From: JANXQG01 sp963709175
Lineage (GTDB): Bacteria > Planctomycetota > Planctomycetia > Pirellulales > Thermoguttaceae
DNA length: 64,000 bases
Reading direction: 5' to 3'
NCBI GenBank assembly: GCA_963709175.1
Contig: CAVPVK010000002.1
Location: 124,001 to 188,000 of the forward strand
Positions within the stretch are counted from its first letter, which is position 1. Each line of letters opens with the position of its first letter. Shown piece by piece: positions 30,901 through 40,240 of the stretch. The notes under the pieces were generated by a model, which did no database searches, had not been told where the DNA came from, and saw nothing but the letters and a program-made list of their open reading frames with translations. A program made the translations under genes and the position numbers.

Positions 30901-33900
30901 GGCACTGTGACGATTGCGACGAGCAACAGCTACGCGGGGGGAACGGCCGTCAATAGCGGCGTGCTCAACGCCAACGCAGCCTCGGCACTCGGTTCGGGCA
31001 CGGTCGGCGTCAGCGGTGGTGTGCTCAACGCGAATGCCGCCCAGGCCCTGCCGGCCGCGGCGCTCTCGATCAGCAGCGGTACCGTAAACATCAATGCCCC
31101 CCAATCGCCGGCTTCCGTCACGCTGGGCAACGGGCTGCTCAACCTGGCCAATTCCGCGGCCATTGGCAGCGGCCTTCTCACCATCAACGGCGGCACGTTG
31201 GACAACACCAGCGGCGGGCCCATGACCCTTAGCGGCAACAATCCGCAGAGTTGGAATGGCAGCTTCGTTTTCAACGGCAGCAGTTCCCTGAACATGGGCA
31301 ACGGCGCGGTGACGATGAATGCCTCGCCGACCGTGTACGTAGCCGCCAACACGCTGACCGTGGGCGGGGTCATATCCGGCGCCGGCGCCTTGACCAAGAA
31401 CGGCGGTGGCACCCTCGTCCTGAGCGGCAACAACAGCTACGCGGGCGGGACTTCCATCGCCAACGGAGTCCTCAACATCAGCGCCGACGCCAGCCTGGGC
31501 AGCCCCACCGGCACCGTGACCTTCACGGGCAACGGGACCTTGCAGGCGGGGGCCAACAACATTTCCCTCGTTCACGCCCGGCCCGTCGTGCTCAACTCGG
31601 GCGTGACCGGCACCATCGACACGCAGGGCAACAACATGACGATCACGGGCGTCATTTCCGGGGCCGGCGGATTGACCGAAATCGGCGGGGGCAACCTCAC
31701 GCTCACGGCCAACGACACGTTTAGCGGCGCGACCACCGTCAGCGGCGGCACGTTGACCATAACCGGCAACGGCGGCGCCGCGGGTGTTCTGCCCAACACC
31801 GCCATCACCGTCGCAGCAGGCGGGACGCTGGTCCTCAACGGCCAAGACGTACTCGGATACAACAACACCAATCTCTTGACGGTCTACGGCACGCTTGACA
31901 AGGTCTACAACCAGTCGGAGACGGTCTACCAGCCCATCCTGTTGTCGGGCGGGACCATGACTTCGTCGGGAACCTTCGGCACGCCGAACGGGGCCTGGGA
32001 TTGGTTCGGCGGCAATATTTCCACTGCTTTCGGCACCACGAACTTCATCAATGGTACAGGCAATTTCAGCCTACGCTCCGCCGCCGCCTATTTGAATCTA
32101 GGCGCCGGCAGCACGCTCAATATTTCCGTACCCATCACCCAGAACACCAACAGCGGCGGCACGCCGTTGAATGTCGAAGGAGCGGGAACGCTCATTCTCT
32201 CCGGCACGAACACGTACACGCAGCCGATGCAGGTCGGTTACAACAGCACGGCCGGCAACCTGGAGTTCCAGGGGATTTCCGTGAGCAGTTTCACCGCCAC
32301 GGGCGATGGCGAGTTCAACCTTGCTTACGGCTCCACGCTTTATATCTCCGGCAGCGCCTCGGTGACATTGGCGAGCGACCTCAAGCTGGGGGCCAACGCC
32401 TCAGGTTCGGCCGGCAACGTGGTCCAAAGCGGCGGCGTGCTGACGATCACCGACAGCGCCACGGGGCGGCCTTTGACTATCGGCGAATACCCCGGCGAGA
32501 CAAGCACTTATACGTTGACCGGCGGCGTCTTGAACGTGCCCAACAGTTGGACTTATCTCCCCTGGAACGGCGGCGCAAACCTCAACATCTCGGGCGGCAC
32601 CGCCAATCTCCTGGGCATCAACCTCGGCAATGGCTCGGCCAGCGCGTTGAACCTCTCGGGAAGCGGGGCCCTTTTCCTGGGCTCCTTGGGCATCGCCAAG
32701 AACAACAACGCGACCACCACCACTTTGAGCGGCGGCACCCTAGGCGCCTACGCGAGTTGGTCTACCGCCGAGCCGATGACGCTGTCCGGCTCGGCCACGA
32801 TCAACCCGCAGGGCTTCACCATCGGCCTTTCCGGAGCATTGACCGGGTTCGGGACCCTCACCCTTGGCGGGCCCGGTACATTGCTGCTCAGTTCGTCCAA
32901 TAATAGCTATGGCGGCGGCACGACACTTCTCGCAGGCACGCTGCAAGTGGCGAATACGGCCGCCCTGGGCGCCGGGCCGGTGACCCTGGCCGGTGGAGCG
33001 CTCACCTCCAACGGCCAAGATTCGTACGCGCTAGCCAATCCGCTGGTCCTCAGCGGCAGCGGCTCGCTGGGCGACCCGACCAATAGCGGTGCGTTGACCT
33101 TCACCGCGGGCGCCACGCTGACGACCAACAGCCAACTGGCGGTCAATAGCCCTGTCACTATCGCCGGCACGGTGAGCGACGGCGGCAGCGGTTTCGGCCT
33201 GCGGAAGGCCGGTGGCGGCACGCTCATCCTGGCGACCAGCAACAGCTACACAGGCAACACGAGCGTCAATGCCGGTAAGCTGTACCTCAACGGCACGAAT
33301 ACGACGCCGACCATCAACGTGGCGGGCGGCGCAACCTTCGGCGGCAGCGGCTCGGCCCCCGCGGCCTCGGCCGCCGTGCAGAATTCGGGCATTCTCGACT
33401 TCAGCCAGAACACGGGCAGCACTTTCTCGCTGGCCAGTCTGACCTTTTTGGGCAACGCCACGGTTGACGTCGGCAACCTGGCTGACTACAGCAGCAGCGG
33501 CAATCCGGTGGTCAACGTCACGGGCAGCAACAGCCTGGCCGTTTACAGCGGCGGTTCGGGAATTACGTTCGCCCTCACTGGCCCGGCCCCATCGGGCAGC
33601 GGCATGGTGGAACTCATGCAGTACTCCGGCCAGCTCCAAGGCACGGGCAGTTCGGCCTTTACTTACAACACGACGGGCATGACCGGTTTGGGTTCCCGAT
33701 CCCTCTTCTCGTTGAGCTTCCCCGCCGGCCAGATTGATCTTACCTATAGCGTGGACCATCCCGTCTGGCGCGGAAATGTCAACGGTGAGTGGAACACGCT
33801 GACCACAAATAACTGGGTCTTGGCCTCCAACCCCAACAGCGCCACTAACTTCCGTCCCAACGACGCGGTCGTCTTCGACGACACGGCCACGGGGACGACG

Positions 33901-36051
33901 GTCGTGGACATCAGCTCGGGCGATGTCGCACCCAGCCAGGTGACGTTCAACAATTCGGTTTTGAGCTATACGTTGACGGGCAGCAACGGCATTGCCGGCA
34001 GCGCCAACCTGATCGTCAACGGCAGCGGTGCAGTGACGATCGCCAACGCCAATTCCTACGCCGGCGGCACCACGCTCAATAACGGCCTGCTCAACCTTGC
34101 TAACGCGTCGGCCATCGGCACGGGGCCGCTGACGATCAACGGCGGCACGTTGGACAACGTCAGCGGCGCGGCTATGACCTTGACCGGCAACAATGTCCAG
34201 GTCTGGAACAACAATTTCACTTTCAACGGCAGCAATCCTCTGAACTTGGGCACCGGGGCCGTCAGCCTGGCGGCCCCTGCCGCCGTGACCCTTAGCGGTA
34301 GCGGCGGCTTGACCGTGGGCGGTGTCATTTCCGGCGGTAATTCCCTGACCGTGAACGGTCCGGGCACCCTGGTGCTGGCGGCCAGCAATACCTACTCCGG
34401 CGGCACAATTCTCAATTCCGGTTCGGTCTCGTTCGTTGCCGGCGGGCTGGGCACCGGTACTGTCACGTTCAGCGGCGGCACCCTGCAATGGGCCGCCGGA
34501 AACACCCAGGACATCTCGCCGCAGATCAATATCGCCAACGCCGGCCAAATCGCCTACCTGAACACCAACGGCAATAACGTGGCCATCGGCACCACCATTT
34601 CCGGCGCAGGCGGGCTCGAGGAGCAGGGCGGGGGCACTCTGACATTAAACGCGCCCACCACGTACACGGGCGGAACGACCATCGACAGCGGCGTCCTGCT
34701 CATCAACAACACGCTCAACAACGGCACCGGCATGCTGTTGGGGACGCTGACGATCAATGCCGGCGGAAAGGTAGTCGTCGGCGCCCACGACGTTTTCGGC
34801 TACGCCAACGCCGGCGTTTCACTGACCACGCTCAATATCAACGGCGGCACGTTGGACCGTTACGCGCCGACAGGCGCCGGCACGAATGAAACCTTGACTG
34901 GCGTGGTGGTGAACATGACGGGCGGCCTTTGGTCCACGAGCGACGGCGGAGACTTCGATATGTTCAACAACGGCTACGGCAGCCCCAACGACGCCGTGAA
35001 TGTCATTGGCAGCGGCACCACGGCCGTTATCTCCGCGAACTTGAACCTGCGGAGCGTCAGCCCCTTGTTCACGGTGGGCTCCGGCACGACGCCCTCGGGC
35101 ATTGATCTGCTCATGAGCGGCACGCTCTTCGGCGGCAACGGACTGATCAAAGACGGCCCGGGCGTGATGGTGCTATCGGGCACCACCAACAGCCAGGGCT
35201 ATCCCTCCAGCGCCAGCAGCTTCTCGGGCGATGTCACGATCGACAACGGCACCTTGGTCGCCGCCGCCGTGAGTGCGACCATCGGCAGCAACGGCGTGCT
35301 CGGCTTGCCGTCCAACGCGCGGACGATTACCGTCAATCCCGGCGCCGTGCTGCAGGTCGAAGCGCCGAACATCTTCGGCCAGTTCTACGCCACCAACGTG
35401 CCGACCTTGGTCATCAATGGCGGCGTGGTCACCAACGCCGATCCGACAAACAGCGGCGCCATCAACAATGCTCTGAACAACGTTACGCTCAACGGCGGCA
35501 CGCTGACCGCCACCACCGGCGAGCGGGAGCCGGTCGGCCCCGGCTACGGCGCCTGGAACATCAACGGCCAGATCGTTTCGACGGGTAATTCGCTGATTTC
35601 CACCTCGGATCCCGTTTACGGCACGGTGATGCTAGCCAACGGGGGTGCCGCAAGCGGCGTTACGACCATCAACGTGCAAAGCGGTACGCTTGCCATTACG
35701 GCGCCCCTGGTTCAGGACGCCGCCGACGGCAACGTCAGCGGCCTGTCGGAAACGGGGGCCGGCGATTTGATCCTATCCGGCTCGAACACCTACACCGGGG
35801 GCACGACGGTGTCGTCCGGCACGATGACCGTGACCGCCGGCTACGCCCTGCCTGCCGGGGAGAGCCTCGCGATCGGCGCCGCGGGAACCTTTATCTATGA
35901 TCCTACAGCAGCCGCTTCGCCGCTAGCGGCAGGGTCGGCGGGCGGCCAAAGCGCCGGCGTGGTTGCAGCCGTGCCAGAACCAGGCGCGTTGGCGCTTCTG
36001 CTGGCAGCAGTCAGTGCGGCAGCGGCAGTTTACCGCCGACGGGGCCGGTAA
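27958..36051 (+). CDS. giant autotransporter-repeat PEP-CTERM protein 3 (2,697 residues)
   Basis: A single intact frame. A signal peptide (LLLVATFAAVLSTQLVQA) is followed by the N-terminal motif YTWNSSGGTAWSNPTNWLN. I count about 16 autotransporter-associated beta-strand repeats, for example LLGANTYTGATTISGGTLQL, LVLSGNNSYAGGTSIANGVL and LILSGSNTYTGGTTVSSGTM. Between them lie recurring modules around 'aGDVlGY' (for example ITIAAGAVLQLGAGDVTGY, TITVNAGGCLALNAGDVLGY). The end is VPEPGALALLLAAVSAAAAV and RRRGR, a PEP-CTERM tail. Expected to form a long beta-helix on the cell surface; no enzymatic site visible. No Shine-Dalgarno is obvious, but the signal peptide fixes the start. A hairpin at 36065-36105 follows. 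Confidence 0.9.
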   Translation: MKSVSPRPLLLVATFAAVLSTQLVQAGIYTWNSSGGTAWSNPTNWLNDALPGSGDIALFANATYASQPSISGAPESVGGIWDTGSGAITLSGNAGPLTINGTTINNSGSTEGIEIDAGAGALTLSASTVLGGPQTWLNNSGSLFTVSGNVVNGGNLLTLSGNSTTISGQVIGAGGLTVSSGMATLTAANTFAGNTTVSGGTLNLAGNGGNVGTLVNSAITIAAGAVLQLGAGDVTGYANTNGFTLYGTMNETAAASETLFRPIVLSGGTITANTGAESAAKLASYNLFGGTVSTAAGSGNSYINLPGSQQFQLRTNGSLNPYFNLASGSTLVVNAVLGNYDASDPLNLAGSGGIMILNEVCAYTGATTISAGTLQLNAANGSAGNLASPTITVNAGGCLALNAGDVLGYTGGQEVLVINGGTVSNITSASRVTIQNVITMTGGVLTGTGNGDAYGAYSFNTANGFNATSDSSGNPALVSPKSISLQNGNLNFNVTRGPALPAADLVVTAAITPFNGSGYGIVQTGNGIMALLGANTYTGATTISGGTLQLGNGQSGFDGTINNTSGVTDNSALVYNLYANQTVRTYAINGTGSVTSMGGSMLTLANNNSYSGGTIVSGGTLQLGASAALGSSGGPLTVNGTVNGAVLDLNSFSPSAGAVTLAAGTIVDNSGTPGTLTAASYNLQSGTAAVVLAGNSAALTKTTAGLALLTAANTYGGGTTVSAGSLVLGPAATLGSGNITVAPGALLDVSAYGSSGYNFGPGVLTAGRTFLPATDINGSLNLNNATLSPAGAGTVGTLTLNGNLAINGGTLAYDSGDQVAVSGALSLTGIEYVIPNSALTSGTYNLFTYTGGLTGSTGDLAMAGAFGSNPRQTYSFGVSGGTAITLSVTGLAGNLQWSGGSNSTWDAGVSKNWFNLSTSTADYFYTGDNVTFNDTPGTANSVIVSGSVQPGTLTFGNNLVNYTLSGSGSIVGSTSLVMNGVGTVTIATSNSYAGGTAVNSGVLNANAASALGSGTVGVSGGVLNANAAQALPAAALSISSGTVNINAPQSPASVTLGNGLLNLANSAAIGSGLLTINGGTLDNTSGGPMTLSGNNPQSWNGSFVFNGSSSLNMGNGAVTMNASPTVYVAANTLTVGGVISGAGALTKNGGGTLVLSGNNSYAGGTSIANGVLNISADASLGSPTGTVTFTGNGTLQAGANNISLVHARPVVLNSGVTGTIDTQGNNMTITGVISGAGGLTEIGGGNLTLTANDTFSGATTVSGGTLTITGNGGAAGVLPNTAITVAAGGTLVLNGQDVLGYNNTNLLTVYGTLDKVYNQSETVYQPILLSGGTMTSSGTFGTPNGAWDWFGGNISTAFGTTNFINGTGNFSLRSAAAYLNLGAGSTLNISVPITQNTNSGGTPLNVEGAGTLILSGTNTYTQPMQVGYNSTAGNLEFQGISVSSFTATGDGEFNLAYGSTLYISGSASVTLASDLKLGANASGSAGNVVQSGGVLTITDSATGRPLTIGEYPGETSTYTLTGGVLNVPNSWTYLPWNGGANLNISGGTANLLGINLGNGSASALNLSGSGALFLGSLGIAKNNNATTTTLSGGTLGAYASWSTAEPMTLSGSATINPQGFTIGLSGALTGFGTLTLGGPGTLLLSSSNNSYGGGTTLLAGTLQVANTAALGAGPVTLAGGALTSNGQDSYALANPLVLSGSGSLGDPTNSGALTFTAGATLTTNSQLAVNSPVTIAGTVSDGGSGFGLRKAGGGTLILATSNSYTGNTSVNAGKLYLNGTNTTPTINVAGGATFGGSGSAPAASAAVQNSGILDFSQNTGSTFSLASLTFLGNATVDVGNLADYSSSGNPVVNVTGSNSLAVYSGGSGITFALTGPAPSGSGMVELMQYSGQLQGTGSSAFTYNTTGMTGLGSRSLFSLSFPAGQIDLTYSVDHPVWRGNVNGEWNTLTTNNWVLASNPNSATNFRPNDAVVFDDTATGTTVVDISSGDVAPSQVTFNNSVLSYTLTGSNGIAGSANLIVNGSGAVTIANANSYAGGTTLNNGLLNLANASAIGTGPLTINGGTLDNVSGAAMTLTGNNVQVWNNNFTFNGSNPLNLGTGAVSLAAPAAVTLSGSGGLTVGGVISGGNSLTVNGPGTLVLAASNTYSGGTILNSGSVSFVAGGLGTGTVTFSGGTLQWAAGNTQDISPQINIANAGQIAYLNTNGNNVAIGTTISGAGGLEEQGGGTLTLNAPTTYTGGTTIDSGVLLINNTLNNGTGMLLGTLTINAGGKVVVGAHDVFGYANAGVSLTTLNINGGTLDRYAPTGAGTNETLTGVVVNMTGGLWSTSDGGDFDMFNNGYGSPNDAVNVIGSGTTAVISANLNLRSVSPLFTVGSGTTPSGIDLLMSGTLFGGNGLIKDGPGVMVLSGTTNSQGYPSSASSFSGDVTIDNGTLVAAAVSATIGSNGVLGLPSNARTITVNPGAVLQVEAPNIFGQFYATNVPTLVINGGVVTNADPTNSGAINNALNNVTLNGGTLTATTGEREPVGPGYGAWNINGQIVSTGNSLISTSDPVYGTVMLANGGAASGVTTINVQSGTLAITAPLVQDAADGNVSGLSETGAGDLILSGSNTYTGGTTVSSGTMTVTAGYALPAGESLAIGAAGTFIYDPTAAASPLAAGSAGGQSAGVVAAVPEPGALALLLAAVSAAAAVYRRRGR

Positions 36052-36064
36052 AGGAGACCTGAGT

Positions 36065-36105
36065 ACGGTAGGCCGGAACTGCGCAAGCTTTTTCCGGCCT
36101 ACCGT
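36065..36105. terminator. perfect 14-bp hairpin between convergent genes
   Basis: ACGGTAGGCCGGAA (36065-36078) and its exact complement (36092-36105) flank a 13-base loop with GCGCAAGC. It lies between the stops of repeat protein 3 and the permease, so it can serve both directions. The same core (GTAGGCCGGAAC, loop GCGCAAGC) recurs inverted at 41919-41960. Confidence 0.65.
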
Positions 36106-36112
36106 GCTACGC

Positions 36113-37789
36113 TCAGCCCTGCGCAGTCTCCACCGCTTGATCTGCTGCCTCTGCCTGCTGCGCGTCGCCAGTGGGGTTGCCGGCGCAGGCCAGGCCCAAC
36201 AGGGCGGCTGCCGCCAGCAGGTACCCGCCTGCCCAGTGATAGGGCGACTGGCAGAGTATTTGCGGTGTGACACCGGTGAAATGCGTCAATTCCGCGTAAA
36301 TGTTCCAGGGCCAGCCGATGACCGCGGGGACCAACGGCGAATGGATCACGCCTACCAGGCTGCACAGGGCGGCTATGCCAAGGAAGCCGGCGGCGCGGAC
36401 CATCCGTCGATCCAGGGCCGCCGCCAACGATGAGGCCCACAACAGGCTCGTCACGACGAAGCCATTCCCCAGGCAGCGGAGGGCCAGAATCAACGGCATC
36501 GTCTTCCCCTGGTCTCCTCCCGCCATATCCAAGGGGATGGTGGCCATGTAGGCCAGCGCTGGCAAGATCGCCAAGGCCACGGCCGCGTAGTGCCGCGTGG
36601 GGGTCGCCCGGAACGACTGCGCCCCGATCTCCAGCCCGACAAAGACCAGGACGGGAAAACAAGCCGCGCCCGGCAGCCACTCGAACAGATGGGCGAACCA
36701 GCCCAGACATCCGGCCAGTCCGATAAATATCGCTGTGGCCAGCGTATAGGCAGCGCGGCCGCCCATGGCCTTGTAGGCCGGCTGGCCGATGTAGGGCGTA
36801 GTCTGGATCACGCCACCCAGCAGACCCGCCGCCACCGAGGCCAGGCCTTCGGTCCAGAGGATGCTGCCGGTATCAAACTCGTCGCCGGCCGCCGCTGCGC
36901 TCTCGGTGCAGTCGATGCCTCCCACGATGGTCGCCAGGGCAAATGGCAGCATCACGGGCAACTGCGCCAGGGCATGGACCGCGACCCGTTGCCACCACGT
37001 CCAGTTTTGGGCAAAGCCCGGAAAGAAGATCGGCAGGCTCCAGGCGGGCGCCGATTGATGCTCCAGCGGAGGAACCAGCGGCGCGTGCAACTGCGTTCCG
37101 AGCATGCCGAACCCGTGGTACAGGCCGACGCCCAGGACCACCGCGACGAGGACCCCGGGTATTCGGCCCGGAAGTGGATGGTGACCCAGGAGCGTGACGA
37201 GGATTACGGTCAACGTCAGGAGGCCGATCAGCGGCACTACGACAATGTCCTGCCAGAGCGGCACCAGGGCTATCAAGGCCAGCGCGATGCCGGTCAGCGA
37301 GCCTAGCAGGCCAGCCCGCGGCACCCAGCGCCGCACCGCCGGCCCAAGCGGCGCGACGATCGACTTCGCGATCCCGACAATCACCAGCAACACGGCCCCC
37401 ACGTGCCAGGCAAAAAACATCGCCTCGCGGTGGTCGTAGCCGTAGTCTGCCATGCCGTGCTTCAGCGCTGGGAGGAGGATCAGGCCGCCCACGGCGAACG
37501 TGCTCGGCGTATCGAGTCCCAAGGGCATCGCCGTCACGTCGCCGCGGCCGCTGCGTCGGGCGAGCCGGAATGCCAGCCAGGTATAGACCAGGTCGCCGGC
37601 CAGGACTCCCAGGGCCGTGCCGGGAATCATTTGGGTGAAGGCAAATTCGCGGGAGAAATGGAGGACGTCCTTGGGGTCGGCCGAAGTGATTAGCGTCAGG
37701 AGCAGGATCATCACGGTCACGTTGTCGATCGCAAGCCCGAAGAAGGCGTTGATATCGCCTCGTCGGGCCCAGGCATAGCGGCTAGTCAT
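36113..37789 (-). CDS. NCS2-like permease (xanthine/uracil/vitamin C type)
   Basis: 558 residues from ATG 37789 (the longer frame adds an unlikely polar leader). About 12 to 14 membrane helices. GDINAFFGLAIDNVTVMILL opens helix 1. AMPLGLDTPSTFAVGGLILL and IGQPAYKAMGGRAAYTLATA correspond to the half-helix substrate regions of the uracil/xanthine permease fold, and ALATIVGGIDCTESAAAAGD carries the acidic site of the second repeat. Substrate cannot be named; purine, pyrimidine or anion are open. It stands alone, convergent with repeat protein 3. Confidence 0.75.
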   Translation of the reverse strand: MTSRYAWARRGDINAFFGLAIDNVTVMILLLTLITSADPKDVLHFSREFAFTQMIPGTALGVLAGDLVYTWLAFRLARRSGRGDVTAMPLGLDTPSTFAVGGLILLPALKHGMADYGYDHREAMFFAWHVGAVLLVIVGIAKSIVAPLGPAVRRWVPRAGLLGSLTGIALALIALVPLWQDIVVVPLIGLLTLTVILVTLLGHHPLPGRIPGVLVAVVLGVGLYHGFGMLGTQLHAPLVPPLEHQSAPAWSLPIFFPGFAQNWTWWQRVAVHALAQLPVMLPFALATIVGGIDCTESAAAAGDEFDTGSILWTEGLASVAAGLLGGVIQTTPYIGQPAYKAMGGRAAYTLATAIFIGLAGCLGWFAHLFEWLPGAACFPVLVFVGLEIGAQSFRATPTRHYAAVALAILPALAYMATIPLDMAGGDQGKTMPLILALRCLGNGFVVTSLLWASSLAAALDRRMVRAAGFLGIAALCSLVGVIHSPLVPAVIGWPWNIYAELTHFTGVTPQILCQSPYHWAGGYLLAAAALLGLACAGNPTGDAQQAEAADQAVETAQG

Positions 37790-38029
37790 GGGCGGGCTTT
37801 CGGGACTTGAGGAAAGCTCGCATTCTACGTGATTAGCCGCCCAGCGCAAAGGAAGTACGTCAGGCTTTCCGGCCCGACCGCTTAACAACCTGACCGAAAA
37901 ACTCGTCCGTCTGGAAAGCCTGGCGTACCGGGCGATTGACAGCCCATGGCGACGTAATTAGACTCGGGAGGAACCGGGAAGCCGCTCTTGGCATTCCCGT
38001 CACCATGTTCATCGAGGGAGATACAACAA

Positions 38030-38747
38030 ATGTCAAACAGAAACTGGCTTCGCGCGGCGGCGTTGCTGGGCGGCGTGCTGGCCGCAACGGCCGTCGGGCA
38101 ATCGGTCGCTCAAGCGAAGGACAAGATCCCGGTCAAACCCAAGCTCTTGGCAGAACCGCCCGAGGGGGCGATCGTGCTGTTCGGCGGCAAGGCGGAGCAA
38201 CTCCGCGACAACTGGTACTGCGCGGCGGAGCACCAATCCGCCCGGCTGGACCGTCGATGACAAGGGCGTGGCCACACCCAACCACCGCGATATCAGCAGC
38301 AAGAAGGAGTTCGGCGACTGCTACTTGCACGTAGAGTTCCGTGAGCCGCTCACCAGCAGCGGCAATAGCGGGGTGGGGATGGAGGGGCGATACGAGATCC
38401 AGATCCTCAATTCCTACGGCAAACAGCCCGAGTCGCACGAGTGTGGCGGCATTTATAGCGAGATCCCGCCCAAGGTGATCGCTTCCAAACCGGTGGGCGA
38501 GTGGCAGACGTACGACATTTTCTTCCGTGCGCTGCGATTCGACGACGCCGGCAAGTTGACCGAGAAAGCCCGCGTTACTGCCTACCAGAACGGCACCCTC
38601 ATCCACGAGGACCAGGAGATTCCCGGGCCGACCGGCATTCAGTATGAGCAGTACAAGGGCGAGGTGCCGAAAGGTCCGATCGTGCTGCAGGGCGACCACG
38701 ACACGGTGCAGTTCCGCAATGTCTGGATCCTGCCGCAGGAGTATTAA
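38030..38747 (+). CDS. secreted DUF1080 (3-keto-disaccharide hydrolase-like) protein (frameshifted)
   Basis: ATG 38030 has GGGAG upstream and a signal peptide (WLRAAALLGGVLAATAVGQS). The protein reads GAIVLFGGKAEQLRDNWYC, then RGGAPIRPA and GWTVDDKGVATPN in two successive other frames, then an intact rest (KKEFGDCYLHVEFREP, GNSGVGMEGRYEIQILNSYG, VPKGPIVLQGDHDTVQFRNV). Two single-base losses near 38,225 and 38,245 explain this. DUF1080 domains are concanavalin-like sandwiches, widespread in planctomycetes, acting on glycans or 3-keto-glycosides. Length is about 240 residues, a normal single-domain member. Confidence 0.8.
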
Positions 38748-38808
38748 GCGGCAGACGTTGTCGGGTGGGACCAGCGAAGCCAGGCGGGCTGGCCCACCCC
38801 GACGCGAT

Positions 38809-39216
38809 TCACGGTGACGAGTCCGCCGTGTCTTGCTTGTTCTTGGACTTCGCCGACGAGCCCTTGGACGATCGCTTCTTGCCCGCCGGATCCTCGACGC
38901 CCTTGATCTCGATAGAGCCATCTTCGTGCACGGTGAAAGCCACCTTCTTGCACTGCTTGAGATCCTTGAGGAAGTTCTTATCCTTCTTCATCGAGTCCTG
39001 CCACTTCTCCATGATCTTCATGGCGAGGAGGCGGTAGTTCATTTCCGATTTCTCGGCCAGGTCGCTCACCATGTCACATCGTTTCTCGCCGTCGTTGAGG
39101 AGCTTGGTGGGAATGGTCACCGTGGACTCGACATAGGGCGGCCCGGAGAGGCCCAGGTCCTGGGCATGCAAGCAACAACAGGTTCCCAGAAGAATGCAGG
39201 CAACCGCGATCTTCAT
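38809..39216 (-). CDS. small secreted Lys-rich protein of unknown function
   Basis: 135 residues. A signal peptide with a Cys cluster (MKIAVACILLGTCCCLHAQD) might be a lipoprotein signal. A helical centre (AEKSEMNYRLLAMKIMEKWQ) and a Lys/Ser-rich tail follow. No family recognised. It is convergent with the DUF1080 gene 61 bp away. Confidence 0.6.
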   Translation of the reverse strand: MKIAVACILLGTCCCLHAQDLGLSGPPYVESTVTIPTKLLNDGEKRCDMVSDLAEKSEMNYRLLAMKIMEKWQDSMKKDKNFLKDLKQCKKVAFTVHEDGSIEIKGVEDPAGKKRSSKGSSAKSKNKQDTADSSP

Positions 39217-39352
39217 AATGGTCTCGTGTTTTGAGAGATAAAATGTGAGTGCCGATTATCTTCCATGGTAACACGGCGAGTTGTCGATGTCACGCAGTCA
39301 AGGAAAAAAGCCTGGCAGGACCTGGTCTATTCCTCGCGCGGAAAGAGATGCG

Positions 39353-39423
39353 CGGCGTTCGTAATCCCAGCTTCAGCCGGAATCACCGAAGGATTCCACC
39401 TGAAGCCGGGACTACGAACGCCG
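39353..39423. repeat. 32-bp imperfect palindrome (REP-like)
   Basis: CGGCGTTCGTAATCCCAGC... (39353-39384) pairs with 39392-39423 with four mismatches and a 7-base loop. It stands in the non-coding gap between two minus-strand genes. Size and symmetry fit a dispersed REP-like palindrome; no second copy is evident in this window. Confidence 0.5.
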
Positions 39424-39530
39424 CCGGGCGCAATAGAGAGACCGGCATGCGCGTCGCAAGAACACCGCGAACGTCGCATGCCAGTCGCACGCAATAACTG
39501 ACGAAGCAGATAACCGCTGGGCGCGATCGC

Positions 39531-39893
39531 CTAGTATCGACCGCCGCCGCCGCGTCCACCGCGACCGCCACCGCCGCCGCCGCCACCGCCGCCGTAGCCG
39601 CCACGACCGCGACCACCGCCGCCACCGCCGCCGCCGCTACGTTCTTCTTTCGGACGGGCTTCATTCACGGTCAAGGCACGGCCTTCGTGCTCCTTGCCGC
39701 TAAGACCAGCGATGGCCGCTTCGGCCTCCTGATCCGTACCCATCTCCACGAACGCAAAACCCTTGCTGCGGCCGGTGTCGCGATCTTCGATCACCTGGGC
39801 GCTCCGCACTGTGCCAAAAGGAGCGAACATCGACTCCAAATCCGCACTGCTGACGGAATAGCTCAGATTGCCAACATACAACTTCTTACCCAC
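39531..39893 (-). CDS. glycine-rich RRM RNA-binding protein
   Basis: 120 residues. GTG 39893 is preferred: AAGGAG lies eight bases upstream and the protein then begins GKKLYVGNLSYSVSSADLES. One RRM with both signatures, RNP2 (LYVGNL) and RNP1 (KGFAFVEM), occupies residues 2-80. A tail of Gly with Arg and Tyr (GRGRGGYGGG) follows. Cold-shock-associated RNA-binding proteins of this type are known from cyanobacteria and planctomycetes. Its promoter at 40153-40181 leaves a leader of about 260 bases, common for cold-shock genes. Confidence 0.9.
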   Translation of the reverse strand: MGKKLYVGNLSYSVSSADLESMFAPFGTVRSAQVIEDRDTGRSKGFAFVEMGTDQEAEAAIAGLSGKEHEGRALTVNEARPKEERSGGGGGGGGRGRGGYGGGGGGGGGGRGGRGGGGRY

Positions 39894-40152
39894 AACTCGA
39901 TCTCCTTCTTGAGGAACACCGGCCCACTGGTAAGCGAGGGCCGAACTTACAAAAACAAGAATACTGGTGCAACCATTCGCGGGAAGCGCCTTGCGAAGCG
40001 CAGTGAGAAAACCTTACGGGCGAAAAAGTCTCTTCAACCCCAGGAAAACAACCAAACTCCATAAGACCCCCGGCAAAAAGCCGCTGGGAAGGGACACTGC
40101 CACGTCAGACTGAGCTAGTCAGGCGGATAAATGGAAAACCCTTCAGCCAAGG

Positions 40153-40181
40153 ATTGTACACCAGAGTCAACGCGGTTGTAA
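40153..40181 (-). promoter_or_regulatory. promoter of the RRM gene
   Basis: Minus strand: TTACAA (40181-40176), 17-base spacer, TACAAT (40158-40153). It gives a leader of about 250 bases to GTG 39893 in which no gene is seen. Confidence 0.5.
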
Positions 40182-40212
40182 AGAGGGGCGCAAAAGATTT
40201 TGTTCTTTCCCC

Positions 40213-40240
40213 TTGACACTCGGCCCACAGGCATTATACT
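40213..40240 (+). promoter_or_regulatory. promoter of the DEAD-box helicase gene
   Basis: TTGACA (40213-40218), 16-base spacer, TATACT (40235-40240). Perfect -35 and a five-of-six -10. It diverges from the RRM promoter; the two -35 elements are about 31 bases apart. Confidence 0.65.

Noticed and set aside
30616..34548. Long minus-strand open frames opposite repeat protein 3 (also at 28483-29526)
   Set aside because: They are Gly/Ala/Arg/Val-rich mirror readings of GC-rich repeat codons, without start signals or motifs. The plus strand is a clear single gene.
39540..39660. CCGCCGCCA run as a microsatellite or CRISPR-like array
   Set aside because: It encodes the Gly-rich tail of the RRM protein.
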